Assembly (NCBI GenBank): GCA_903822495.1
Contig: CAIJPD010000015.1
Span: 38,558 to 102,557, forward strand
Direction of reading: 5' to 3'
Length of the DNA stretch: 64,000 bases
Source: an uncultured Chloroflexota bacterium
Lineage (GTDB): Bacteria; Chloroflexota; Limnocylindria; Limnocylindrales; CSP1-4
Positions 1 to 8,454 of the stretch are shown here, in pieces; the stretch's first letter is position 1, and the number at the start of each line of letters is the position of its first letter. A program made the translations under genes and the position numbers. The notes under the pieces are model-generated. The model was not told where the DNA came from, did not search any database, and saw only the letters and a list, made by a program, of their open reading frames with translations.

Positions 1-699
1 GGCCGTGAGGAGGCAGAACCCGTCGCCGCCGCCCAGCAGGGTGGCACAGGCGGCGAGGAGGTCGGGGAGCTGGTCCTCCAGCTGCCACGGTCGTCCCCCG
101 GCACCGTGGCCGTAGCTGGGTGGGTCCAGCACGATGCCGTCGTAGCGCCGTCCCCGGCGCACCTCGCGTGCCACGAACGTCTCGACCTCGTCCACGATCC
201 AGCGGACCGGCGCCTCCGCCAGCCCCGAGAGCTCGGCGTTGCGGCGCGCCCAGGCCACCGTGGGCCGTGACGAGTCGACGTGCACCACGGCGGCGCCGGC
301 ACGCGCCAGAGCGAGCGTGGCGAGGCCGGTGTACGCAAACAGGTTCAGGACGAGTGGGCGGCCGTCGGGCCCGGCGCCGGCACCCAGCAGCGTGCCCGCC
401 TGGGTCGCCAGCCAGGCGATGTTGCCCGTGTGCTCCGGGAAGAGGCCCACCTGGCCCGTGGGGGTGGGTCGGAGCTCCAGCGTCAAGCCGGCCACGCCGG
501 CGGACCAGGGCGCCAGCCCCGCGGGTCCGCACCAGCCATCGGGCCGGACGAACCGGAGGTCCGCACGCGGCCAGGCCTCGTCGTCGCGGCGCGGGCCGAG
601 GGCCGCCGGGGCCGGCCGGTCCACGATGCGCTCGCCAAAGCGTTCCAGGCGGCGCTCGTCGCCGGCATCCAGCAGCTCGTAGTCGATCAGGTCATGCAC
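1..699 (-). CDS. Class I SAM-dependent methyltransferase, RlmI-like (partial, 3' end outside window)
   Basis: The minus-strand frame is open from the window edge to a GTG at 699, giving 233 residues of an incomplete protein. It resembles the RlmI-type group of S-adenosylmethionine-dependent methyltransferases, which mostly modify rRNA. The SAM-binding motif reads N-L-F-A-Y-T-G at about residue 117, followed by an acidic V-H-V-D-S-S strand and the catalytic-face motif L-D-P-P-S-Y-G near residue 190. The N-terminal block D-Y-E-L-L-D-A-G with a later R-P-A-P-A fits the same group. No ATG is available in frame near the start, so the GTG is the best choice. It lies 79 bp downstream of the DUF2339 gene and may be co-transcribed with it. 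The substrate cannot be told from sequence. Confidence 0.75.
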   Translation of the reverse strand, partial: MHDLIDYELLDAGDERRLERFGERIVDRPAPAALGPRRDDEAWPRADLRFVRPDGWCGPAGLAPWSAGVAGLTLELRPTPTGQVGLFPEHTGNIAWLATQAGTLLGAGAGPDGRPLVLNLFAYTGLATLALARAGAAVVHVDSSRPTVAWARRNAELSGLAEAPVRWIVDEVETFVAREVRRGRRYDGIVLDPPSYGHGAGGRPWQLEDQLPDLLAACATLLGGGDGFCLLTA

Positions 700-777
700 G
701 ACCCCATGGTAGGGGCAGGGCCGAGCTGGTTCGCGTGCTCCGGCGCGTGCCGATCCGGTGGAGCGGGCCAGGGGGCA

Positions 778-3700
778 TCAGCCCTTCGTTGGCGATGGCC
801 CCCGCGGTCGCTGGAGCCGGGCGTAGACGAAGTTGCTGCCCAGGAGCAGGGTCCCCAGCGCCAGCAGGACGGCGACCCTGCCCTCGATCGGCATGCCGAC
901 GAGGTCGATCAGGAAGACCTTCACGACCGCCAACCCGAGGAGAGCCAGGCCGAAGAGTCGAACCCGGGGGCGGGCCCACACGATGCCGCCGGCGAAGCTC
1001 ATGCCGCCGAGGACGGCCCACAGCACGCTCAGGCCGACCTGGGCATCCCACTGCAGGTCGGACAGCGCGCGGACCCCCAGGGGAACCTGGGCCTGGAACC
1101 AGTCGACGACGCCGATCGAGGCGAGATAGGCGCCCGCGATGCCGGCCGCCCACCGTGCCCGGCGGGCCAGTGGATGGCCTGCATGGAGCCGGGCAACCAG
1201 TGCCAGTGCGATCGCCAGCGCGCCGACACCCACCGTGGCGTCCGTCAGATAGGTCCAGCCGAGCACGGTCGTGTTGGCGTCGACCACCAACCGATCGGGT
1301 GGGGCGACGAAGGCGAGATCCACGACGGCGGCGAAGATGCCCACGACAACGGCGACGCCGCCCAGGAGCATCCGCTCGGCCGCGCCGACCCTGACCAGCC
1401 AGGCGGCGGCGACGACGAGGGCGAGCCAGCCCGCCGCCGCGTAGCCGGGCCGCATCTCGAACGGCAGCAGCCAGGCGACGACCACGGCCGCCGCCACGCC
1501 GCCCCGAAGGAGGAAGACCGGGATACCCCAGGTGGCGCCCAGCGCGACGAAGGTGGCCGCCAGGAGCCCCAGGACGTAGGAGCGCTCGTCCACGAACGGC
1601 ACGCCGGTCAGCGCCGCCTCGCCTGCGACCTGTCTCGCGAGGGCGATGGGCTCGGCGCGAGTCAGCGCCTGGGACACCATGAACGTCACGGCGAGGGCGG
1701 TCGCCGCGAACGGGCCGCGGTCGCCCAACCAGCCCATGGTCGTCTCGCGCGCCTCCGACAGCAGGTCCACCCGGACCAGGCGCCGGACGATGGCGACCGA
1801 GCCAACGCCGAGGACGCCCCAGGCGACCATGACGTGGGGGCGTGGGACCTCGAAGCCGGCGGCGTAGACCAGGAGTGTGAGGCCGATCCCGGCCATGCCC
1901 AGCCGGATCCAGCGCTGGCCCATGACCCATCTGCTCACAGCCAGGGCCGCCAGGACCGCCAGCAGCGAGAGGCTTTCTTCCCCTGCCAGGGGCGTTGGCG
2001 CCACGCCTTCGCGTCCCAGCCGGTCAAGCGGAAACTCGAACGCGATGACGTGGAAGATCATGGCGGTGCCGGCCAGGGCGCCCAGCGCGCGGACCGCGGG
2101 CCGCACGAGGCGGGTCAGCGCCGGCACCGTGCTTTGGTCGGAGAACCCGGGACCGGCCCGAGGTTCGATCACCAGAGCCTCGAGCGCGTAGGCCGCGATC
2201 GCGAGGACGGACCACGCCCACACCAGCGACGGGCCGGTCAGCTCGAAGGGGAAGACCCACAGCGCCAGCAGCCCGGCCGCGGCGGCCATGGCCACGCGGA
2301 CCCAGGCAACCCGGACCAGGGCAGCGACGACGCCCAGTGACGCGAGGACCAGGACGAAGGCGAGGCCCTGGTTGCTGCCAAACGGCGCCGTCCGGTCCGC
2401 GGCGGCGACGCCCGCGGCGGGGTACTCGAACGCGAGGAGATGACTGATGGCGAGGAGGCCGGCAACCAGTGCGGCCGCCAGGAAGGCCGGCTGCATGAAC
2501 GGGCCGGGCCAGGCCGCGGTGGGGGCGCCGTCACGAGCGGGTCCGTCGCCCCCGGTGGCGGCTGGCGAGACGCGCAGTGACGACAGCCGGGGCTCGACCA
2601 GGCGATGATCGAGGACCAGCCCAAGCGTACCCAGGGCGGCCCAGGCAGCCACCAGCGGGGTGTCGGACAGCTCGAATGGGAACACGTAGATCGCGAGCGC
2701 GCCGGCCGCCGCCGCGAGGCCTGCCCGGACCCAGCCGATGGGCAACAGGACACCGGTCACCGTCATGGCCGCCAGCACCACGCCGAAGGAGAGCGCCTGC
2801 TGTCCGCCGAACGGGCTCAAGCCCAGGCCCGCGCCGAGCCTCAAGAGGGGGTACTCGAACGTCACGAGATGGAGAACGGCGCCGGCCCCGGCCAGGAGCG
2901 CCGTGGCCAGGAATGCCCGTCGGGCCCGGCCGCTCAGCCAGCCCACGTAGTCGTCGGCGATCCACTCCGCGGTGGCCGGGAGGTGGAGGGACGGAATCCC
3001 GTGCTCCCGGAAGCCCGGGGCGAGGTGCGGCGCGACAACCCAGTGAAACAGCACCAGTCCGGCGGTGGCCAGCAACGCCCACGCGGCGACCAGCCCGGTC
3101 CCCGATAGCTCGAAGGTGAAGACGTAGATCGCCACGAGCCCGCCGACCACCGCGAGGATGGCGCGGACCCACGCGAGGCGGACGATGAGGCCGGTCAGCA
3201 GCAGCGCGCCGATGATGAACCAGAAGACCACCCCGTCGCCGCCGGCACCCGCGAACGGAGTGGCGGGCGTCGCGGCCTCGCCGAACCTGATCGGCGGGTA
3301 CTCGAAGATCACCAGGTGGGCGATGGACAGCGCGCCGAGCAGGACGCCCACGGCCGCGCTGTACGGGTGTCGGCGCATGACGGCGACCCAGGCCAGGGCG
3401 ACGGCTTCGGCCGCCCAGGCGATCGGCACCGGCGCGCCATCAAAGCGGATGGGCACCGACATGGCCACGGCGGCGACGCCTGACGCAGCCACGACCAGGC
3501 CGAATGGATGGCGGTCTCCGTAGCGGAAGAGGAAGCCCAGCCCGACCACCAGGTGGGCCACGCCCAGCGCCAGCGTGAAGGTGCCGCGGAACGATTCGAA
3601 GGGGCCCGTGAGGACCGCGAACCCGGCCCACAGGGTGAAGGCCGCATCGGCGAGCAGGAGGGTGACGGTCGTCGCGCGGAGCACGTCTGTGCGGTGACGC

Positions 3701-4959
3701 GTCTCCTCGCCGCCGGCCGCGACCAGGTTGACCAGCCAGAACGCGGCCACGGCGATCAATCCCTGCGTCATCTCCGGCCCACCGGACACATACGACGCGA
3801 CCTGCGGGCCGGCGAGCACGAACGCCAGCGGCGGCAGCCAGATCCAGGTCCGGAAGAGCGCGATGACCGTCGTGCCCACCAGGGCGGCGGCGACGAACAG
3901 GAGGGTGACTGTCGTGGGGCTGGCACCCAGGATCGGCGGCGCCGCGAGGACCGCGATCAGCCCGTAGGCCGCCACCAGTTGAGAGTCATGGCGGACGGCG
4001 ATGACGGCGGCCGCGACCGCCGCGAGGAATGCCCCCATGAGGCCCACCTCGACCGGGACCAACCCGTACAGCCGGGTGCCCGCGAGGAACGAGACCTCGA
4101 GGATGGCGAGGCCCACCGCCACGAGGACATGGGCCAGGATCCCGCGCAGGCGACTGAAAGCCAGCTCGCCCAGGATCATCAGGGCGGCGCCCGCGATCAG
4201 GCCGATGCCGACGCGCATCTCCACGGTGATCCAGCCCCGGCTGAAGGCCAGGCTGAGGAAGAAGACACCACCCAGGAAGACGGCGATGCCGCCGATGACG
4301 GCCAGGAGGCGACCTTCCACCCAGTCCTGGAGGAGGGCAAGCGTGATGCCCTGCCCAACGCCCTGCTCGGCCAGTCCCAGCTTGGCCAGCAGGCGATGTC
4401 CGAGGCCCGGGCCCGTCGACGCTTCGGCGGCCTCGTGCTTCCCGTCCCACCCTGTCTCGCTCGCTGCCGCCGGGGCCGGGTTTGCGCTGCCTGCTGCGGC
4501 CGTGGCGCGCCGGCCAGTGGCATCCAGGTCGGCCCACGCCGCGGGGGCCGCCTCGGGCTCCATCCAGGCCGCCGCAGCCAGGTCGGGCTCCAACCACGCC
4601 GTGACCGGGATCGAGACCGGATCGGCCTTCCGCTCGATGGGCAGCTGGATCGTCGGCGTGGCCGGATGCTCCAGCACCGGATCGGGGACGGGCGGGACCA
4701 CGCGCCGTGTCGTCGTGGAGGCCGGTCGGGCGGCCGCGGCGGTCGTCTGCGCGGGACGGTCCGCGTCCCGCCGCTGCAGCACCGCCACCCGCGCCTTGAG
4801 AATCTGCACCTCGGTCTCGAGGTTCCTGAGCCGCGGCTCCCGGGAATCATCCCCGTCCGCAAGCTGGCGTTCGAGCGCGTCCAGTCGGACGGACTGGTCC
4901 GATCGGCGCACCCAGACGATGATCGCTCCGAACATGAGGAGCGCGGCCACGATCTCCAT
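778..4959 (-). CDS. DUF2339 family multi-pass membrane protein with internal repeats
   Basis: This 1393-residue protein starts with one hydrophobic segment (residues 1-17), a predicted coiled coil (about 22-62, rich in Leu, Glu and Arg heptads) and a Pro/Ala-rich linker to about residue 190. More than thirty hydrophobic segments follow. This layout is that of DUF2339 predicted membrane proteins, whose function is unknown. A motif of the form H-L-x-x-F-E-Y-P recurs near residues 553, 702, 845 and 975, each time followed by a Phe-Glu-Leu motif at a helix start, so the core is built from about four units of 130-150 residues. Identification as DUF2339 rests on overall architecture and is fairly secure. 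No enzymatic motif is visible. Confidence 0.8.
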   Translation of the reverse strand: MEIVAALLMFGAIIVWVRRSDQSVRLDALERQLADGDDSREPRLRNLETEVQILKARVAVLQRRDADRPAQTTAAAARPASTTTRRVVPPVPDPVLEHPATPTIQLPIERKADPVSIPVTAWLEPDLAAAAWMEPEAAPAAWADLDATGRRATAAAGSANPAPAAASETGWDGKHEAAEASTGPGLGHRLLAKLGLAEQGVGQGITLALLQDWVEGRLLAVIGGIAVFLGGVFFLSLAFSRGWITVEMRVGIGLIAGAALMILGELAFSRLRGILAHVLVAVGLAILEVSFLAGTRLYGLVPVEVGLMGAFLAAVAAAVIAVRHDSQLVAAYGLIAVLAAPPILGASPTTVTLLFVAAALVGTTVIALFRTWIWLPPLAFVLAGPQVASYVSGGPEMTQGLIAVAAFWLVNLVAAGGEETRHRTDVLRATTVTLLLADAAFTLWAGFAVLTGPFESFRGTFTLALGVAHLVVGLGFLFRYGDRHPFGLVVAASGVAAVAMSVPIRFDGAPVPIAWAAEAVALAWVAVMRRHPYSAAVGVLLGALSIAHLVIFEYPPIRFGEAATPATPFAGAGGDGVVFWFIIGALLLTGLIVRLAWVRAILAVVGGLVAIYVFTFELSGTGLVAAWALLATAGLVLFHWVVAPHLAPGFREHGIPSLHLPATAEWIADDYVGWLSGRARRAFLATALLAGAGAVLHLVTFEYPLLRLGAGLGLSPFGGQQALSFGVVLAAMTVTGVLLPIGWVRAGLAAAAGALAIYVFPFELSDTPLVAAWAALGTLGLVLDHRLVEPRLSSLRVSPAATGGDGPARDGAPTAAWPGPFMQPAFLAAALVAGLLAISHLLAFEYPAAGVAAADRTAPFGSNQGLAFVLVLASLGVVAALVRVAWVRVAMAAAAGLLALWVFPFELTGPSLVWAWSVLAIAAYALEALVIEPRAGPGFSDQSTVPALTRLVRPAVRALGALAGTAMIFHVIAFEFPLDRLGREGVAPTPLAGEESLSLLAVLAALAVSRWVMGQRWIRLGMAGIGLTLLVYAAGFEVPRPHVMVAWGVLGVGSVAIVRRLVRVDLLSEARETTMGWLGDRGPFAATALAVTFMVSQALTRAEPIALARQVAGEAALTGVPFVDERSYVLGLLAATFVALGATWGIPVFLLRGGVAAAVVVAWLLPFEMRPGYAAAGWLALVVAAAWLVRVGAAERMLLGGVAVVVGIFAAVVDLAFVAPPDRLVVDANTTVLGWTYLTDATVGVGALAIALALVARLHAGHPLARRARWAAGIAGAYLASIGVVDWFQAQVPLGVRALSDLQWDAQVGLSVLWAVLGGMSFAGGIVWARPRVRLFGLALLGLAVVKVFLIDLVGMPIEGRVAVLLALGTLLLGSNFVYARLQRPRGPSPTKG

Positions 4960-5141
4960 CGCACCCTCCGCGGTCAGCCCCGGCTCGGTCGTGCCCGAGG
5001 TGCGGGGGTTGACCCTGCCACCATCGATGACGCGCCGACGATAGGCTTGTCACAGAGCCGATACAAGGGGCTGCTGGCGGGATTGCCGGGGCGCGGGCGC
5101 CGGTGCGTCGGGTGGGGTGGAGCACCGGCCGCGTCCTGCGC

Positions 5142-5147
5142 TACAAT
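5142..5147 (+). promoter_or_regulatory. Probable -10 element of the tRNA-Val gene
   Basis: TACAAT lies about 37 bp upstream of the mature tRNA 5' end and is the most AT-rich hexamer in the gap between the DUF2339 start and the tRNA. No convincing -35 was found at 16-18 bp, so this is a weak call. Confidence 0.35.
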
Positions 5148-5153
5148 TCCCCT

Positions 5154-5176
5154 GCAGCGCGACGGAACCGCGCTGC
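5154..5176 (+). other. Hairpin in the tRNA-Val 5' leader
   Basis: Perfect 8-bp arms GCAGCGCG and CGCGCTGC enclose a 7-nt loop. The hairpin ends two nucleotides before the first base of the tRNA. It would sit in the 5' leader removed by RNase P. Its role is unknown. Confidence 0.5.
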
Positions 5177-5178
5177 AC

Positions 5179-5255
5179 GGGCGGCTAGCTCAGCTGGTTA
5201 GAGCACTTGCTTGACATGCAAGAGGTCACTGGTTCGAGTCCAGTGTCGCCCACCA
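5179..5255 (+). tRNA. tRNA-Val (anticodon GAC)
   Basis: A complete cloverleaf is visible. The acceptor stem pairs GGGCGGC with GTCGCCC (one G-U pair). The anticodon stem CTTGC/GCAAG encloses the loop TTGACAT, giving anticodon GAC for valine codons GUC and GUU. The T arm contains the standard TTCGAGT loop. The 3' CCA is encoded at 5253-5255. It is a single tRNA gene immediately upstream of thrS; no other tRNA was seen in the window. Confidence 0.97.
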
Positions 5256-5368
5256 CATCCACGTCCCCCACGCCGTCCGGCGTCGCGGGCGAGTGGTAGG
5301 GTCCCGCCGCTCCGCGCCCGGGCATCCCTGAGCGACATTCGGGACGCGACACGGGAGGGCAGGCACCC

Positions 5369-7198
5369 ATGGCGGATTCAGTCGACCAGGACGACGAGCT
5401 GTTCGTCCCCGCCGAGCGCGGCTCCGTGGACGAGCTGCTGGACCACGGCGCCCACAGCGAGCTGGACGCGATGCGCCACTCCACGGCCCACGTCATGGCC
5501 GAAGCGGTGCTGGACCTCTTCCCCGGGACGCGCCTGGGCATTGGTCCGGCCATCCAGGACGGCTTCTACTACGACTTCCAGGTGGACCGGCCGCTGACCC
5601 CGGACGACCTCGCGGCCATCGAGCGGCGGATGGCGGAGAGCATCAAGGCCAATCACACCTTCGTTCGTGCCGAGATGGCGCCCGATGACGGGCGCGCCTT
5701 CTTCGAGCTCCGCGGCCAGCCCTTCAAGGTCGAGATCCTCGACGACCTGGCCGCCCGGTCAACGGCCACCGGCGCGCCCATGCCCGAGACCACCACCTAC
5801 GAGCACGGCCCGTTCATCGACCTGTGCAAGGGGCCACACGTGGCCTCAACCGGCAAGATCGGCCCCTTCAAGCTCCTCGCCGTCGCCGGCGCCTACTGGC
5901 GCGGCGACGAGAAGCGCCCCATGCTCCAGCGGGTATATGGCACCGTCTGGAACACGCAGGCGGAGCTGGACCAGTACCTGTGGCGCCGGGCCGAGGCCAA
6001 GAAGCGCGATCACCGCAAGCTCGGCGTCCAGCTCGACCTGTTCAGCTTCCACGACGTCAGCCCGGGCTCCGCGTTCTGGCATCCCAAGGGCCAGCGGATC
6101 TGGCGGACGCTGGAGACCGCGATGCGCGAGCTCCAGGAGCGGCGCGGCTACCAGGAGATCAGCACGCCCATCATCGTCTCGGAGCGGCTGTGGCGGCAGT
6201 CCGGCCACTGGGACCACTACGCCGAGAACATGTTCATCGTGGAGTCCGAGGGGCAGAAGTTCAGCCTCAAGCCCATGAACTGCCCCGAATCCACGTTCAT
6301 CTACCGGAGCAAGCTGCGCTCGTACCGCGACCTGCCCCTCCGGCTGAACGAGTACGGTCGGCTCCACCGCAACGAGCGGTCCGGCACGCTGTCGGGCCTG
6401 ACGCGCGTTCGCCACTTCATCCAGGACGATGCCCACATCTACGTCCGGCCGGACCAGCTGGGCGAGGAGATCGAGGCGCTCCTGGGCGAGGTCCGCGAGG
6501 CCTACTCATGGTTTGGCCTCCAGCCGCGCCTGGCGTTCGCCACCAAGCCTGACAAGGCGGTCGGGGACCCGGCGCTCTGGGAGCAGGCGGAGTCGTACAT
6601 CCGCCAGGCCCTCGACCGGACCGGCCTCCCATACGTCGTCAAGCCCAAGGACGGCACCTTCTACGCGCCCAAGATCGACATCTACGTGGACGACGCCCTG
6701 GGCCGCGAGTGGCAGTGCGCCACCATCCAGGCGGATCTCACGATGCTCCCGGAGCGCTTCGACCTCACCTACATCGACGAGGAAGGGAAGGAGCGCCGGC
6801 CCATCGCCATCCATCGCGCCATCTACGGCTCGCTGGAGCGCTTCATCGGGATCCTGATCGAGCACTTCGCCGGCGCGTTCCCGCTCTGGATCGCCCCGGT
6901 GCAGGCGGTGGTGGTCCCCATCGCGGACCGGCACATCCCCGCCGCCCAGGAGCTGGCGGGGATCCTGCGCAGCCGCGGCCTCCGGGTGGACGTGGACGCG
7001 TCCGACAACCGGATGCAGAACAAGATCCGGCTGGCGCAGGAGCAGAAGGTCCCGTACATGGTGGTGCTTGGCGATCGCGAGATCGAAGCCCGCACGGCCT
7101 CACCGCGGACTCGAGCCGGCGAGCAGCAGCCGGCCCAGGCGTGGGATGCGTTCGCCGATCGGCTGGCGGCCGAGGCAGCCGCCCGCGGCGTCGGCTGA
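5369..7198 (+). CDS. thrS: Threonine--tRNA ligase, lacking the N-terminal TGS domain
   Basis: The 609-residue enzyme charges tRNA-Thr with threonine. The editing-domain zinc/catalytic motif H-S-T-A-H is at residues 37-41 and its partner C-K-G-P-H follows later in that domain. The class II catalytic core carries M-N-C-P-E-S (zinc Cys near residue 304), R-N-E-R-S-G (motif 2) and A-I-H-R-A-I-Y-G-S (motif 3 region, His near 481). The anticodon-binding domain with V-D-A-S-D and N-K-I-R ends the protein. Only 36 residues precede HSTAH, against about 72 in E. coli ThrRS, so the TGS domain is missing. The ATG at 5369 has GGGAGGG about 11 nt upstream. It heads the translation cluster with infC. Confidence 0.96.
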   Translation: MADSVDQDDELFVPAERGSVDELLDHGAHSELDAMRHSTAHVMAEAVLDLFPGTRLGIGPAIQDGFYYDFQVDRPLTPDDLAAIERRMAESIKANHTFVRAEMAPDDGRAFFELRGQPFKVEILDDLAARSTATGAPMPETTTYEHGPFIDLCKGPHVASTGKIGPFKLLAVAGAYWRGDEKRPMLQRVYGTVWNTQAELDQYLWRRAEAKKRDHRKLGVQLDLFSFHDVSPGSAFWHPKGQRIWRTLETAMRELQERRGYQEISTPIIVSERLWRQSGHWDHYAENMFIVESEGQKFSLKPMNCPESTFIYRSKLRSYRDLPLRLNEYGRLHRNERSGTLSGLTRVRHFIQDDAHIYVRPDQLGEEIEALLGEVREAYSWFGLQPRLAFATKPDKAVGDPALWEQAESYIRQALDRTGLPYVVKPKDGTFYAPKIDIYVDDALGREWQCATIQADLTMLPERFDLTYIDEEGKERRPIAIHRAIYGSLERFIGILIEHFAGAFPLWIAPVQAVVVPIADRHIPAAQELAGILRSRGLRVDVDASDNRMQNKIRLAQEQKVPYMVVLGDREIEARTASPRTRAGEQQPAQAWDAFADRLAAEAAARGVG

Positions 7199-7236
7199 CC
7201 GCAGGGTGCGAAAGCTCCGCGACGACGTCCTCTCGA

Positions 7237-7266
7237 TTGCCGGTGGCAAAAGCCCTGTGCTATAGT
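7237..7266 (+). promoter_or_regulatory. Predicted sigma-70 type promoter for infC-rpmI-rplT
   Basis: A TTGCCG hexamer (7237-7242) and TATAGT (7261-7266) are separated by 18 bp, close to consensus for a housekeeping promoter. Transcription would begin near 7273 and give a leader of about 80 nt ahead of infC. This is a pattern match only. Confidence 0.55.
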
Positions 7267-7286
7267 CCCGCGACAACCGCGCCCGT

Positions 7287-7318
7287 GCTGCGGCGTGCCC
7301 GCAGCCGATGGCGGCTGC
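7287..7318 (+). promoter_or_regulatory. infC leader with two mutually exclusive hairpins
   Basis: A perfect 7-bp hairpin forms between GCTGCGG (7287-7293) and CCGCAGC (7299-7305). The right arm overlaps GCAGCC (7301-7306), which can instead pair with GGCTGC at 7313-7318. The two stems compete, as in an attenuator or translational switch. Leaders of infC/rpmI/rplT operons in other bacteria are regulated by L20 or IF3; that this one is regulated is inference. Confidence 0.4.
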
Positions 7319-7354
7319 TGATTATCATGCCGTCAACGTCTCAGGGGGTACACC

Positions 7355-8236
7355 ATCAGCCGAGATCTGCGCATCAACCAGATGATCCGGATCCCACAGG
7401 TCCGGGTGGTCGATGAAGAGGGCAATCAGCTTGGCGTCATGGCCACGCCAGCGGCTCTCCAGATGGCGCAGGAGCGCGGACTCGACCTGGTCGAGGTCGC
7501 GCCCATGGCGGTCCCCCCGGTGGTCAAGTTCCTCGACTTTGGTCACTACAAGTACGAGCTGACCAAGCGGGAGAAGGAGGCCAAGCGCCGCCAGCGCTCG
7601 GTGACGTTCAAGGAAGTCCGCCTCACGCCCAAGATCGGCATCGGCGACTTCGAGACCAAGCTGCATCGCGCGATCGAGTTCCTCGAGGAGGGCGATCGGA
7701 TCAAGGTGACCGTCCGCTTCCGCGGCCGGGAGCTGACACACCCGGAGTTGGGACGCAACCTGCTGACCAAGTTCGGCGAGCAGATCAAGGACCACGGCGT
7801 GGTCGAGCGGACACCGATCTTCGAGGGGAAGTCGATGTACGTGACCGTCGCCTCCACGCACAAGCCCAAGGTGCATGAGGCACCGGCCAAGGCCCACGCC
7901 GAAGAGGAAGCCTCCGAAGCGGCGGACCAGCCGGCCGACATGGCGCCCGAGACAGTCGCGATCGATCCGATCGTGGCTGAGCCGGTCACCACAGCGGAGC
8001 CTGTTGCAGCCTCCCCGGAGCCGGTCGCGGCGCCGGAGCCGGAGCCGGTCGCCACCCAGCCGGTCGCGGCAGCGGAGCCCGTCGCGGCGTCGGAGCCACA
8101 GGAATCGTCTACGGTCGCTCAGGAAGCCCAGGACGCCGCTCCCGCGACGGAGCGGCCCGCTGCACCGGTCAAGGCCCCTCGGGCCCCCCGGGCGGTCAAG
8201 ACGCCGGCCACGCCGCCGGCCACGACAGGAGAGTGA
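7355..8236 (+). CDS. infC: Translation initiation factor IF-3 with long C-terminal extension, ATC start
   Basis: IF-3 binds the 30S subunit and controls start-codon and initiator-tRNA selection. The family begins with a Ser-(Lys/Arg)-Asp-Leu-Arg-Ile-Asn block, and here that block starts directly after an ATC codon at 7355, six nucleotides after an AGGGGG ribosome binding site. No ATG, GTG or TTG lies between this point and the in-frame stop at 7319. The first ATG (7382) would delete the conserved block and has no binding site. Use of an unusual start is well known for infC (AUU in E. coli), where it permits autoregulation. The IF3 core ends near residue 170, and a tail of about 120 residues rich in Ala, Pro, Glu and Val follows. 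rpmI and rplT are immediately downstream. Confidence 0.9.
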   Translation: MSRDLRINQMIRIPQVRVVDEEGNQLGVMATPAALQMAQERGLDLVEVAPMAVPPVVKFLDFGHYKYELTKREKEAKRRQRSVTFKEVRLTPKIGIGDFETKLHRAIEFLEEGDRIKVTVRFRGRELTHPELGRNLLTKFGEQIKDHGVVERTPIFEGKSMYVTVASTHKPKVHEAPAKAHAEEEASEAADQPADMAPETVAIDPIVAEPVTTAEPVAASPEPVAAPEPEPVATQPVAAAEPVAASEPQESSTVAQEAQDAAPATERPAAPVKAPRAPRAVKTPATPPATTGE

Positions 8237-8243
8237 GATCACC

Positions 8244-8441
8244 GTGCCCAAGATGAAGAGCCACAAGGCCGCCCAGAAGCGACTGGGCGTGTCCGGCAGC
8301 GGCAAGGTGATCCGGGTCCGCTCCTGGCGCGGCCACCACCTCGAGCTCAAGTCGTCCCGCCGGACCCGCCGCTACGCCGGCAAGTCCCTGGTCGGCGGCA
8401 CCCACGCCAGCGCCGTTCGCCGGCTGCTGCCCTACCTCTAG
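8244..8441 (+). CDS. rpmI: Large ribosomal subunit protein bL35
   Basis: This 65-residue basic protein starts at GTG 8244, seven nucleotides after the infC stop. It opens with P-K-M-K-S-H-K-A-A-Q-K-R, contains G-S-G-K-V and ends with V-R-R-L-L-P-Y, all hallmarks of bL35. The ribosome binding site GGAGAG overlaps the end of infC. The order infC-rpmI-rplT is the standard bacterial operon for IF3, L35 and L20, so co-expression is expected. Length matches the family (64-66 residues). Confidence 0.97.
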   Translation: MPKMKSHKAAQKRLGVSGSGKVIRVRSWRGHHLELKSSRRTRRYAGKSLVGGTHASAVRRLLPYL

Positions 8442-8454
8442 GAGCTGACCGGAC

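Noticed and set aside
280..2340. Long plus-strand open frame of 686 codons, rich in Gln, Gly, Arg and Asp
   Set aside because: It is antisense to the DUF2339 gene and the methyltransferase. Its composition is that of a high-GC shadow frame, with no family motif and no ribosome binding site.
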